From Hirudinaria manillensis (lineage: Eukaryota; Annelida; Clitellata; Hirudinida; Hirudinidae): a stretch of 64,000 nucleotides of DNA. Positions 1 through 11,664 of this stretch are shown piece after piece. Each line of letters opens with the position of its first letter. Within the stretch, counting starts at the first letter, position 1. The position numbers and the translations under genes are program-made. The notes under the pieces were generated by a model. It worked only from the letters and a program-made list of their open reading frames with translations, ran no database searches and was not told the DNA's origin. Where the stretch lies: positions 5,623,201 to 5,687,200 of the forward strand of contig CM067535.1 of assembly GCA_034509925.1 (NCBI GenBank). The letters are read 5' to 3'.

Positions 1-293
1 CCTTTCCCAAAGCCAATCATTAATTTTAGAAAAAGTTTTAATAGAGATAATTTGGAGAAAAATTGCCATAAATTACAAATTTTCTTCTGGCTCTGATATT
101 AATTTGACTTATCAATGCTCATTTTGTTGAACTATTAATTTTCTAATGAATTACAAATCACGATTGAAATCATGCTTGATCAAATAATTTTAATCATTTC
201 GTTAATAAATTAATCAATATTTGCTAAAAATGTTATCGGATAATCAATATATGCTAATAATGTTATTTTATTTTTAATATTCCTTTCATGAAT

Positions 294-1336
294 CTAAAAA
301 TGTCTTTCCGGCCCAAAATTTCTTTTTTCCACTTCGGTTTCTCGAAGAACTCTCATAAGTCTTCTATTCTTGCGAGACGTCGAAGGATACCACAACAGCT
401 GCTCAGGAAGCTTCACGTACAAAGCCTGATCGCTCAAATAGTGCATGAGACGATGAGTTATGTAGAAGATCATGTAGTTTCTGTTGTCCAAGAGAGCCAT
501 GTTCTCGAAATATCTGCATTCTGTTGTCATGATATCCTTATCGACGTACCTCTTTTGCAGGGATTCGGGTCTGATTCTCGCCAGGCTGCACAAGATTCCA
601 TTGATTCCATCGCTTTGAATCTTGTCAATGTCGTACATCAAAGTTCTCTTGCCATCGTGAATTTCGCTCTCGTCCTTTTGCGCTTGATCCAGAAACACGG
701 CAACTCTAGCCACAAGAGGCGCGGCGTGGTTGGCAAAGAAGGTCATCTGAAATTGAATTTCAATTTTACCTGAAGCGCATTTTATTTATTTTTTTAATCC
801 TAACGTTAATCAGTTGATAAGTATGCCATTCTTCGATTTCCTCGAAACTGGGAAGTCCCTCCAAAAGACAGTCGTTTTCCAAGTGATTGTTGAGGCATCT
901 CTTCATCACCAAACACTCGATCAAGGCGTCGGCATGGTAGCTGTTATTTCCGAACCTTTCTCTCCACTGAAACCAGTTTCTCACCTTGAGAGTGCGTAAT
1001 TTCCAAACTTTTAAATTCAACTCACGGTTCTTTCAAGCAGTTTGTCCGTTGATAACTTTGCTCGAAGAGCCAGCTTTCTGATAAAATCAGGGAAGAACTC
1101 TTGGTCGTATTGGAGAATGGAAGGACCGTTGTAAAACTGGCAAGGGCATCTCCAAGGTGGGCAATCGACTTCTTCCTGAATACCTGCTCCTGCTATTCTA
1201 ACGGACACCCTCAAAACAGCAAAGATCCCGAGAAATGCTGGTTTGATATATATTCATCAATTTAGCCATCCTTTTAAATAATATTATAATAAGTGAAATA
1301 ATTAAGATTCGCACCCCAAATCCACAAGAACTTCAT
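294..1336 (-). CDS. Secreted protein of unknown family (4 exons, 282 aa)
   Basis: Exons in transcript order are 1336-1315, 1237-1026, 966-805 and 746-294. All introns are GT-AG and the phases agree (22, 212, 162 and 453 nt; 283 codons including the stop). The joined N-terminus starts MKFLWIWAFLGIFAVLRVSV, a typical signal peptide, so the product is probably secreted. The rest has about eight cysteines, including a tight DCPPWRCPC cluster just after the signal, then ECLVMKRC. No transmembrane segment follows, and the C-terminal third is basic. A TATA box lies about 65 bp upstream of the ATG. An in-frame stop in the short first intron shows that the small signal exon is needed. I do not recognise the family. 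It is divergently arranged with the SMCR8 gene. The structure is well supported; the function is unknown. Confidence 0.72.
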
Positions 1337-2498
1337 GTTTGAAGTTTTATATCGAGAATTATGAGCAACTTCTCGGATAAGGAAGCCATTCTCTGGCAGA
1401 CCTTTTATATAGATCCATCCTTGTAATATTATATTTTAAAAGCAACTTATCGAAGACAGACCAGTGATTGTCTCCTCTTCAAATATCTGCTTTCCTGTGG
1501 AAAAATGGTCAAGACATGGCGATTACCGAGATATCCAATACCTTAACAACTAGTCTCGCTCTACTCAAATTATATCTAGAATACTGTCTCATTTTCTGCC
1601 AAAAAAAATTTTTAAACAATTTAAAATTTTTTTTTTTGAGTTTCGTTAAATTTTTAACTGTTTCTGTATAAACAATATAATAATATAACAAAGGGTGTTT
1701 TTTATTCGTTCATTTTAGGATTTCTGCAATAATTAATAAATTAAAACTTTCATTTGTCACTGAAATTAAGACTTTCCTCAATGGTTTAATTTTTGTCGGA
1801 TCTCGTTAAGGTTATGCCCCTTGTCCTAAAATTGTTTGTGTGCTTGGTTATTAATTATATATTCATCCTTAATTTTTTAATTCATCCTTAATTGTGTTAT
1901 TTGATCTTTAGTTCCTTAAAAATGCTACCCTGAACGTTGTAAATTCAATTTAAGCGTCTCCATTCTTGATTATTACTATATTTTAAATTACAAATTAATT
2001 TTTCGGTCCCTCCCGCCAATTTGTTTTAGATCTGCCATCTACCAATGTCATCATAATTGCCGCATGCAGAATCTGGTGAAATCGTTATTTTTTTTTTGGC
2101 TCTCTAACATTCTGTTGGGAAAGGCAAGAGTCAGGAACAATTATGTCCTATCATTCCGCCCTATTAGCAATGATAAATAATATTTGCCTTAAATTTTTTC
2201 ATTATTTTATTTTAATTTTATCCCTATCAAAACAAAACTAAAGAAAATTAAAATTCGATTGCTACATTTTAATTATAAAATATAACGTTTTACATCAGCT
2301 CAACTTTTAATCCCGATCAACTGATCCAAATCTAAGTTGCTTCTAAGTGCATATTGCCGGTGTTTTGCCTATGTTGAGTGATTTGAGGAGATTTACCAAG
2401 CCAAGCTTGTGCCAGATTTGTTGATTTTTAGATCTTTGAAGTAATGGATATTGTCAAACGTTGTTTAAAGTTGTAATAACGGTTCCTATCTCACAGAA
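1337..2498. other. Divergent intergenic region
   Basis: AT-rich sequence between two divergently transcribed genes. It holds the TATA box of the minus-strand gene and a CCAAT motif near 2016 that could serve SMCR8. A possible acceptor (CACAG) lies just before the SMCR8 ATG, so that gene may have a spliced 5' UTR. No further exon was recognised. Confidence 0.5.
1401..1411 (-). promoter_or_regulatory. TATA box of the secreted-protein gene
   Basis: The minus strand reads TATATAAAAGG, a full TATA consensus. It lies 65-75 bp upstream of the ATG at 1336, which leaves room for a 5' UTR of about 40 nt. This supports the tiny signal-peptide exon as the true first exon. Confidence 0.6.
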
Positions 2499-5400
2499 AT
2501 GTTTTATTCGGCCGATTATTGTTCTATTCCATATCAGTCGGATGATGGCAACAAACCCCAGCCTAAGCTTCCCGAATGGCTTGAATTGCCAAAGGGGCTT
2601 AACAGAAACAAGAATTTTACCATACCGGGGGATTTTCTAATGCTAGCAGAAGGATCAGAAGTGGAAGGGCCCATTCCAAGGGTTTGCCTGAATTTGTAAA
2701 TCTTAAAGGCTTGTCTCATTATCAACTGAAGTACTATTCTTGTGTATTTAAGTTAGATTAAATTAATAATAGGATCGTGAAAGTATTTTTGTTGAATAAG
2801 CATTTGGAAGTAATAGTCTAAAATTCATTTAACAGCTTGTTATTCCCAAAAAAGGAAATGGAGATTTTAATTTGGACAACTTCTCTGTCTGTTTGATGTC
2901 CACTGACATGCAGACTCAGAATGGGTTAATTTTTCAATAAAATTTATTGTGATCTCATTTTATATGTTTAAAGTTTTGTCATTGTGTTAATGATTTGTGA
3001 AATAACTTGAAGGCTTCTGAATTTCTGTATGAGGGGAGATGCTCAATTGTTGATGTCTCAAAATGATTGGGGTCTTTTTGCCTTTGTAAGTGGTGTTTTA
3101 AAATTTTATATTTCTCCATCTAACCTTTTCAAGAAATTCCTTTCGTTACAATTAAAGGCTTGATTGGTTGATGAAGCCGTCTTATTGACAGGTTCAACAT
3201 TTCACATTACATGATACCATGGCAAGAGGTTTTGTCCGTCCATTTTGTCTTGCCTATCTTTCTCAGGATAGAAAGTCAGTTATGAATATAATGCTTATGT
3301 TTTAATATTTTATTTATATCCAAAATTAAGAAAAAAATATATTGCGATGTTATGTAAAATCGTGTTTTAAATAATCTTAAGATGATTTGTCATCATCAAA
3401 AATGTATTAACATCATTTAACTCTTTGGATTCCCTGAACTATTTGAGCAACTTGTCCTGTATGCTTAAAGAATAAATATTGCACAAGCATGTGGTTTTAT
3501 TTTAAAATACCTTTTTAATCTTGAAGAATATAGCATTTATCATTATCTAAGATATGGAAATAATTTTTTGTGAATTTCAGCAAACTCATCCATTTCCAAG
3601 ACCGACTTTCATACGAGTTCAGCAGAGTTGTCTGCCATTACAAAGTTGGAAACTTTCTGATGTTTTTCCGAGACATGCTGCACACACTTTCTGACCTCCA
3701 ATATACTCGAGGTGAGTGACGTTATTAAAATATTAATTTTATTTTTAAAATATTAGAGTAATGTTGATATTGCAATTTAAATTAGATTGATTGTATGTAA
3801 CTATAAAGATTGATACGATGCACAAGATCCTGCATCACAAAATTGTGGTTTCAATGAAAACAATTGAATTATAAGTTGCATAATAAATAATAAATAATCA
3901 TTTTAATAACAAGCAGTTAGGAAAGCAAATTAATTAACTTAAAAGATTGCCTCCAATTTGCATTTCCAGAAAAACACCTGGAGAGCATGGAAACAGGGGT
4001 TCCACTCATCTACAACAACGAAGACGACGACATTACCTGCATCCAAGCAGCCCAATCTTTTAATGTTACTAACGACTTTCCGAACAACTCCTCGCATAAA
4101 AAGGAAATTCAGGAAACTTTGGCGGTCGAAGGAGAAACGCCGACGTCTTTCACCGAGGGTCCGTCGCTCGCTCCTCAGTCGATCGAAACAAAAGGCACGA
4201 GTGGCGACGGATTCTCGGGAAAAAAAGCATCGGAAGAAGTCTCCGTCCGTCCGTCGTCCGATCTCGCGCCCGAGGTGCCGGAACGTATTCTGCCGAAATC
4301 CAACGGTCTCCAAAAGGACTCGATGCAAGATAAGAACTCCCTCAACTCCACACCTTCCAAGGCAGTCAAGGATCCAAAAGTTCAGTTGAAAGAATTCGAT
4401 GATGCGATCAAGGAAGTCAGGGAAATACTCTCCATGGTCAGCAATTTGGTGAGTCTTATTATTATTATTATTATTTATTATTATTATTATTGCTATTATT
4501 ATTTATTATTATTATTGTTATTATTATTACCATTATTATTTATTATTATTATCATTATTATTATTGTTGTTTATTATGCTGTACACAATGTCTAGATAAT
4601 TGCATTAAAATATGCTTTGCATGCATTTTTATAAATCGTGTCTTATGCATGCTAATGCATGCACCTTTGCATAATGAATTCGATGCAATATTGCAAAGCT
4701 TGAGAAACACCATGTGGAAGTGAAGGAACAGTTCAGTCCAAAAGCCGACGAGGGAGAGACCCCTCTGGACAACAAGAACTTCAACATGGCGCAACATCTT
4801 CAAGACACCACTCGGACCAAACACGGTTTGCTTTTTGCATGTTTTTGAGAAATGTGGAGCCATTAACTTGAATTATTGTTTATTGTTTCATAAATGTCGT
4901 GTACAATTTGAGTCTTTATCTCTTTATTTTCACTTTATCTATCAGCCACCTCCTTTTTATTTTATCAATTTTAAAAGCAGGAGACATTGCTAATATCGAA
5001 CCAAGCTGGATAAAGTGGACTTATGCTGAAGATTCTTACAAAGTGTGTCTTGCATAATTTTTTGAGTATGTTTTGTTTCTAAATCCATTACAGTATTAAA
5101 ACTACTAGGAAAAGTGTTGCATCAACTTTTAGTTTATAGAGTATCACGAATTATCAAGAAATGCAAAATCCTTTAAGAATACATGATGCATAAAGTTATT
5201 TTATTAAAAGACTTCATTAAACATCATTTTCTGGAATGGAAATATTGCTTATTTTCTATAAATCTCCAGAAAATTACATTTTTACTGTTTTTCCACATTG
5301 AGAATGTCAATACTTTTTTCATTTTTTAAATGTTTGTCTTAGCCCAAGTTCAGAAAGTCTCTGAGGGTGAAGATCCAGAAGAAGTTAAGAAGCTTTGAAT

Positions 5401-8400
5401 TTCTTACAGAACCAACCTTTGATGGCTATGGACTTTTACACTCTTTATACAGGGTTGGTATTCTATATTTGAGGTTAGAATGAAGTAGAAGTGGTTTTCT
5501 TTTTGCATCTTTGATTCATCTTGATTCATCATTCTGTGGTTCATGACAATTCAGCATTTTTATGTTTTCTTTTCTATTGAGAATAAGGAAGGACTGATTG
5601 GTCAAATGGACCCTAGGATTTAAGTCTTGGCTACTTTGTCCTTATTGAGAATTACGAGTTTCAGAAATTGATAACATTATATAATCAAGTAAAACCAAGT
5701 TATATCTTCTTCTAATAAAATATTCCAAAAACAGTATTTTGATAGAACCCATCTTACAATGGCGACGGAACTTGATGACATAAAAGATCTTGGTGAGTTT
5801 ATCCACGTTCAATGTTTTGCAGTTTGTATATTCATGTTGTGAAAGTTTGAACTGGATTTGAAGTTGCATTTATATTGTTTATTATTACCATCATCATCAT
5901 CAAGAATATTAATATTGTTTTTAGATGTTAAAATTTATTTATTCTTAAATTTGCAGATCCACCAGAAGGTCTTTTGACCATTGGCAGAGTTGTTTACTTA
6001 AACTTTTTGGCCAATTTTGAGAAGTGAGCGGCAATAACTTAACTGAATATTCTTATGCTTCAATTTATTTATTATTATTAATATTAAATAATATAATATA
6101 TTTAATAATAATAATAACAATAATATAATATAATATATTTAATAATAATAATAACAATAATATAATAATGAATGGAACTTCAAAAGACCATCAAGTGCAT
6201 GCCATGAAAATAATGTGCCGAAGGATTCGGATGACGGAGTCAATCATAGTTCACCTGTCAACGTATTAGTGAAGGAATGGATGTCTGTGAGTCTTCCAGA
6301 TGTTCCATTTAAAATAAATTATCAGCTGATGATGACTCAGTTAATATTAATTGGTCATTAATTTGATGTAATTGTTGAAAATTTCAACAAGTGATAACTG
6401 CCTGTACGACATTTATTTCTTGAAAATAATAATTCAATTCGATTTTGTTGACAGGAGAAAACTGTGATAGGTTTTCATGCATGCTCTTCTTATGGGACTT
6501 CTGATGCAGAAGTTGGACATCTGTACAAATCGACGGAAAAGGAAGAACAAGACCAGACTTCTGCTACCATAAAAAATGGTTTAAACAATCAAAATATATT
6601 TCTAAAAAGTCAAAACAAAAAGTCTTTTCTAAGAATTGTAAGCTTTCTAAAATGCAACGTTTTTAATATCAAAACTTTAATGTTTCTTGTTATGTTTTCT
6701 TCTAGTTTAATGTAGTAAAGCATTTAAATTGTATGAATTAGCAAAATCCACATTGATAAGAAAATTAATTTTTAACTCAAATTAATTCAAATATGTACAG
6801 AAATTAAGATACCAGCAAACAGCTCAAAGCCACTTAATCAAAGCTCAGATCAAGTAACTCAGAATAGACCCACATGTCTGGATTTGACCCTGGGATGTGA
6901 TGTTGTGAAAACAGCAGAAAGTTGCAACAAGAAGATGCAACCGACCGAGAAGGCTTCCGTTGTCAGCTTTGCCGATCATATAAGCAATTTCAATAGCAGC
7001 AAAAGAATAGGTTAAGAACAAGTTATCTTAATTTTCTTTTAATATTAATTATTCGTGATAATATTAACTATTCCGAATAATTTTAATTATTTTGTTAATG
7101 ATTCAATAGCGATTTGAATTTGAAAATTTTGAATTGAATTTGCTTGCTTTTCTCTTCCTAGGTTCGGGTGTACTGAAGTTGTTTCGAACGCATCCATCTC
7201 AGGCTGTTGATATGATTTACAGCCTTTTGATTGGTCGCACGCTCATTATTTACACCTCGACGAGGACCAATGAGGTCGAAGTCAGAGACGTCGTTACGGC
7301 ACTGTGGTTCTTCGTACCCGGACATTTCAGGTGCGAACTTATAAATATTATATTAGATCGTCTAAGGTCAACCACTTTGTGCATGTTCGTGTATTTTCCC
7401 GCGCAGTGTCTTACCATGGACGACAAAATCACTATCGACGCAAGATCTGGTCAGACTCAAGTTGGTTGGCATGCTGAAGGGTGAAGAACATTTGGTGCCT
7501 ATCCACTGCCATGTCAGTTCATCTTTAAACATTCATAAATTTCAGAAATTGAAAAAACTTGTTTGAAAATATTTAGAAACTATTCATAAATTATTTATGA
7601 TTACTTATAATTATTTGCACTTTTTTTTTAAATGCCACAAATTACTTTCTCAGCTTTTTCAAAATTTTAAATTGATTGTTTTGTTTTTATTATTTTATTT
7701 TCAGAATTCCGTTAGCATCTTTGATGTCAACAAGAAGAAATTCCTCGGTCCATCCTACAAGGTATCAAAATTCTTCATAATTTTCAAGAAATATTTAGAG
7801 TTTAACATAAATAACTTTACTCAGCTTCCATGTCTAATGAATCCAACATTAATGACAAACAAAATTATCATAATCTGTCAAATTTAATATAATTTTATGG
7901 AAATATTGTTACAAATTACTTGGAAAAATTTGTACTTATTGATATTCACTTGTATCTATATATTCATAATTTTCATTATCATTGAGGATTGTTATTGACC
8001 CCATCACCATCATTATCATCACCATCATCATCATCACCACCACCAGTACCACTTTAATTTTGCAGTCAGGCATGTTGTCAGAAGTGGCAAACAAAAGAAC
8101 GACTTACTTGGATGAACCTTCGTTTGTTGCTTATTTGCATAGGTTAATAATAATCAACATAACTTTTGTCTGCTGCATTATTTGTTACTAAACACTAATA
8201 TAAATATTATAATGTGCTGTATTTAAACAACATGAATATATTATTATAATTACATAATATTAACTTTTTGTTGTTAATGTTTCACGATCTCAGCGTCTTG
8301 TTTCACTTGGCAAACAAGTCGTTCCTTCACTTCCACTGGTTTTGCATGACGGAAGGAAACGATGAAGAAATATCTCCTGAAGGAAACAATAAACAAATAC

Positions 8401-10557
8401 GTTCTGACAGAAACAATGAACAGAAATCAACTGAAAAGTCAAAGTAATTAATTAATAATTAAATAATTAATTAATTAACAAGTGTGATTGTGCGGACATG
8501 TGTGAATGTGTGGACGTTGCTTCAGCTTTAATGCTTCATGCAATTTCATGAAGGCCATTTTGTTCAAGTTCTAGCTAAGTTTAATGATTCTGTAATGAAT
8601 TCAGCATGTCTCTAAAACACATTCCATTATAAAAAATAATCAATTCGGATTTCGACAAAACCATTCAACATACATGCCAATTGCACTTCTCCAAACGAAA
8701 ATCTCTCACAGATTGGACCAAGGTCAATCTACTATTGGAGTGTTTCTGGATCTTGCCAAGGCCTTTGATACAGTCAATCATGATATTCTCCTGGAAAAAC
8801 TTCATCATTATGGTATCCGAGGCAGATGTTTTTCTTGGTTTGAAAGTTATTTAAAAAACCGGAGTCAGATGGTCTCATTTGCAAATCAAACATCGTCGTT
8901 GGGAGCTGTTAACCTGGGTGTTCCACAGGGTTCAGTCTTGGGGCCACTATTGTTTCTGATCTATATCAATGACTTGTGTAACTCCTCGGATCGTCTTGAG
9001 TGTTTACTGTTCGCAGACGACACAACTGTTTTTCTGTCTGGAAATAATATTACTGAACTCTACTCTACCATGAATACTGAACTTGAGAAGTTGGCAGAAT
9101 GGTTTAGGGCAAACCTGTTGTCTCTCAACACTAAAAAAACAGTATACATGTTTTTTTCATAAAGCAAGGAAAAAATTCGTCTTGGACGATCATACCATTT
9201 ATATTAGTAATTCTTCTATATCTAGGGTTGAATCTTGTAGATTTCTCGGCGTCATTATTGACCAGCATCTGTCATTCAAACAACATATTCAGTACATAGC
9301 GGCAAAGATCTCCAAAAAATATTGGCTTAATTTATCGCATACGTCGTTATATAAATATAAAAACAGTAATTACATTGTATTACTCATTTATCTATCCATA
9401 TTTAAACTATTGTAATTTAATTTGGGCTTGTAACTACTCAACTTGCTTAAAACCCTTACTTAATCTTCAGAAAAAATTCTTACGTGTTGCCCTTTGTTTG
9501 CCATATAATTCTCATACCGATTATGCATTTACAAATTTAAACATACTTAAAATTCATCAAATTAATAATTTCCATTTGGCCATTCTCATGTATAAAGTAG
9601 ATCATCACATGCTGCCTCGTCTTTTCGATAGCTTGTTTTCAAAAATATCCTCCTTACACAAATACTCTGTTCGAACGTCTAATAATTATAGACCGACTTT
9701 TGCTAAATCTGTCACTGGCTCTCGTTCTATTGTCTGTATGGGACCAAAAATTTACTCTGCTGTTCCGCTTAATATTACCAACATTTCTAATCTTTATGCT
9801 TATAAGAAAGCATTAAAACATTTTATTATTAACTCTATCGGATTAATTTAACTACATGTTATTGTACTATATTTATTGTTTAAAAACATGCACCTTCTGA
9901 TTAATGGAACCATTTAATTATATACCATCATTCCTAATTTTTTGTGTTAATTTTTCTGCTTATTGTGTTTCATGGGTCAGTCTACTAGCGGAAGCATGTG
10001 CTTCCTTAAGGCTGGCCCTTTGAGTTTTATTTTTTTTGCTGCTCTTTTCAGTTTTTTGTGTTAATGAAGGAATAAACTCATAAACCTCAATATTGAATAT
10101 TCTTATTATTATCATTTAACATAAATACTATATAAATAAATTTATTATATTATAAATTATAATTATAATATTATTAACTTATTGACAATAACAATCCATT
10201 TAAGAGCAATTCACAAGAGAAAAATACAGTTATAAATTCTTTTTCCTTTAAATTTCTTCATAATATATGAACTGAATTCATATTATATTTCATTTAATAT
10301 TTTATTATATTTCATATTATTTCATTTCATATTATATCTTATTTAATATTATATTATATTTAATATTATATTATATTTAATATTATATTATATTTAATAT
10401 TATATTATATTTAATATTATTCCAACAAATTCCTTCAGCACTTCCTGGTCGAAAAGAAATAAAAACTTTGAAGATTTCGTGGCCTTTTCAAAGTCCTCGT
10501 TGAAAGTTTCGGACAATGATGCCTGTGTTGTCATGGTGATTTGTAGTTATTATTATA

Positions 10558-10591
<34 letters not shown>

Positions 10592-11083
10592 TGTTTATTC
10601 ACAATCACGGCCTCCGCCGGAAAACAGTGACCCCAGATCCCAACAAGGGATCACAGGCAGTCACAACACAAATAAAAATAAAAATAAATAATTTTTTTAA
10701 TTATTATTATTATTATTATTATTATTATTGTTATAATGCGTTGCCATAGTGATTTGTAGTTATTTATAGTGTGGTTTAAATTTAATTTTAATTTATTTAT
10801 TTATTTATTTTAGGAATTATTGACCTATTATAATTCATTATTACAATTATTGTTATAGTTGTATGTAGCTTATTATTTATTAAATTACTAATTGATTCAA
10901 TTGGCTATGAAAGAATATATTTTATTAAATCCTTTTTATTAAATTTTGAATTCTTTTTTTTTTTTATTAAGTGAAGAAATTTGTTAAATTCATGTTTTTG
11001 TGAAAATCTTGTAGTATCTCTCAAAAGTTGTAAAAGACCAACTGAGGAGTAAAATGAAATCTGCAGGAGATGGTAGGATATAA
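2499..11083 (+). CDS. SMCR8: SMCR8 orthologue, DENN-family subunit of the C9orf72 complex
   Basis: Exons: 2499-2681, 2836-2924, 3013-3085, 3192-3274, 3581-3711, 3970-4448, 4699-4825, 4981-5042, 5343-5453, 5735-5792, 5957-6023, 6187-6286, 6455-6578, 6801-7010, 7162-7330, 7407-7512, 7705-7761, 8066-8142, 8294-8443, 10439-10535, 11015-11083. All phases agree, giving 873 aa (human SMCR8 is about 937). Blocks matching SMCR8 include GDFLMLAEGSEVEGPIPR, ARGFVRPFCLAYLS, LSYEFSRVV, the DENN-part PSQAVDMIYSLLIGRTLII and the final FSKSSLKVSDNDACVVMYLS. In mammals SMCR8 acts with C9orf72 and WDR41 in autophagy and lysosome signalling and as a GTPase-activating complex. Arg127 (codon 3225-3227) aligns with the human Arg147 finger. 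The middle (about residues 160-300, and exons 12-14) is poorly conserved linker. Intron 19 is enlarged by a LINE. If exon 19 is not spliced, a stop follows at once at 8445-8447. Family assignment is confident; small exons in the linker are less so. Confidence 0.9.
4449..4698. repeat. (ATT)n-rich intron 6 of SMCR8
   Basis: Imperfect ATT/TTA trinucleotide repeat, about 4457-4570, begins directly after the exon 6 donor. Reading through it gives artificial Ile/Tyr/Leu runs, so the coding frame stops at the GTGAGT donor. Confidence 0.8.
8585..10100 (+). mobile_element. 5'-truncated non-LTR retrotransposon (Jockey/CR1-like)
   Basis: This relic sits in SMCR8 intron 19 in the same orientation. Its reverse transcriptase starts inside the palm at NQFGFRQNHST and keeps VFLDLAKAFDTVNHDIL, LGVPQGSVLGPLLFLIYIND and the catalytic FADD motif. 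The frame then shifts near 9150 and again near 9370, and the C-terminal LINE domain (SFIYPYLNYCNLIWACNYS and on) ends at a stop at 9849-9851. The endonuclease and ORF1 are missing. The 3' UTR has a stem-loop and ends near 10,090 in an AT-rich tail. Truncation and frameshifts make it dead. Its 5' boundary is approximate. The clade call rests on motif style only. Confidence 0.85.
9974..10018 (+). other. Stem-loop in LINE 3' UTR
   Basis: GGAAGCATGTGCTTCC (9990-10005) is a 7-bp perfect inverted repeat with a 2-nt loop. It is framed by GGGTCAG (9974-9980) and CTGGCCC (10012-10018), which can pair with one G-U. Related LINEs use 3' UTR hairpins for recognition by their reverse transcriptase; that role is inferred here. 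Confidence 0.5.
10140..10425. repeat. TA-rich tract in SMCR8 intron 19
   Basis: Repeated TTTAATATTATATTATA units of about 17 bp, clearest at 10330-10420, lie between the LINE tail and exon 20. No coding sequence is seen. Confidence 0.7.
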
Positions 11084-11282
11084 CTTTGTTGTATTTTTAA
11101 GATGTTAGGGATGTAAATTATTAATACTTTTTATGAAATTGAATTGTGAAAATTAATTGTTAAAATATTATGTGATTACATGGTGATGCCATTCTATTAT
11201 CTATTGTTTATAGCTAATTCTTAATTAACTGAGACTTGTTAATCAGTGACTGATTGGTTTAAAGAATTGCAACCTTAACTTA

Positions 11283-11288
11283 AATAAA
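11283..11288 (+). terminator. Candidate SMCR8 poly(A) signal
   Basis: AATAAA lies about 200 bp downstream of the SMCR8 stop codon. Such hexamers are common by chance in AT-rich DNA, so this is tentative. Confidence 0.3.
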
Positions 11289-11335
11289 ATCATAACCCAC
11301 ATTAGGCATTGAACTTTCACTCAACCAAATCCCCT

Positions 11336-11371
11336 ATTGGCCGACAAAGCCTCATGCAGCGCTCTGATTGG
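11336..11371. promoter_or_regulatory. Pair of inverted CCAAT boxes
   Basis: Two ATTGGCCG motifs (CCAAT on the minus strand) sit 31 bp apart in a locally GC-richer patch (11,320-11,410). The pattern resembles NF-Y sites of a promoter. No exon next to it was recognised, so the target is unknown. Confidence 0.35.
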
Positions 11372-11650
11372 CCGCTCCTTTTGCCTCGGCTAACGATCCC
11401 TCTGAAGTCAGAAAATCACATCCGATTTAATAATTATAAGATTTTAATTAATTCCATTTCTTGGGCTTTTAAAAAGCATCAAATTGTTGTTGTTGTTGTC
11501 GTTAAATTAGAAGCGGACAAAATCGGTACTAACGTAAATTGCCTTCAGAAATATGCATTTCGTTCGCTTTATTAATCAGTCGTTAATCAAAATTCATTAA
11601 CTTTGCCATTCAAATGCTCATCGAGTTGTTGTTGTTGCTGATGTCGTTAC

Positions 11651-11664
11651 GTTGCTATGGCAAC
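11651..11664. promoter_or_regulatory. Perfect X-box (RFX-type site)
   Basis: GTTGCTATGGCAAC is a dyad that fits the RFX X-box consensus GTHNYYATRRNAAC at every position. RFX factors drive ciliary and other genes in animals. The element lies between SMCR8 and the first protease. Whether it is used, and by which gene, is unknown. Confidence 0.4.
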
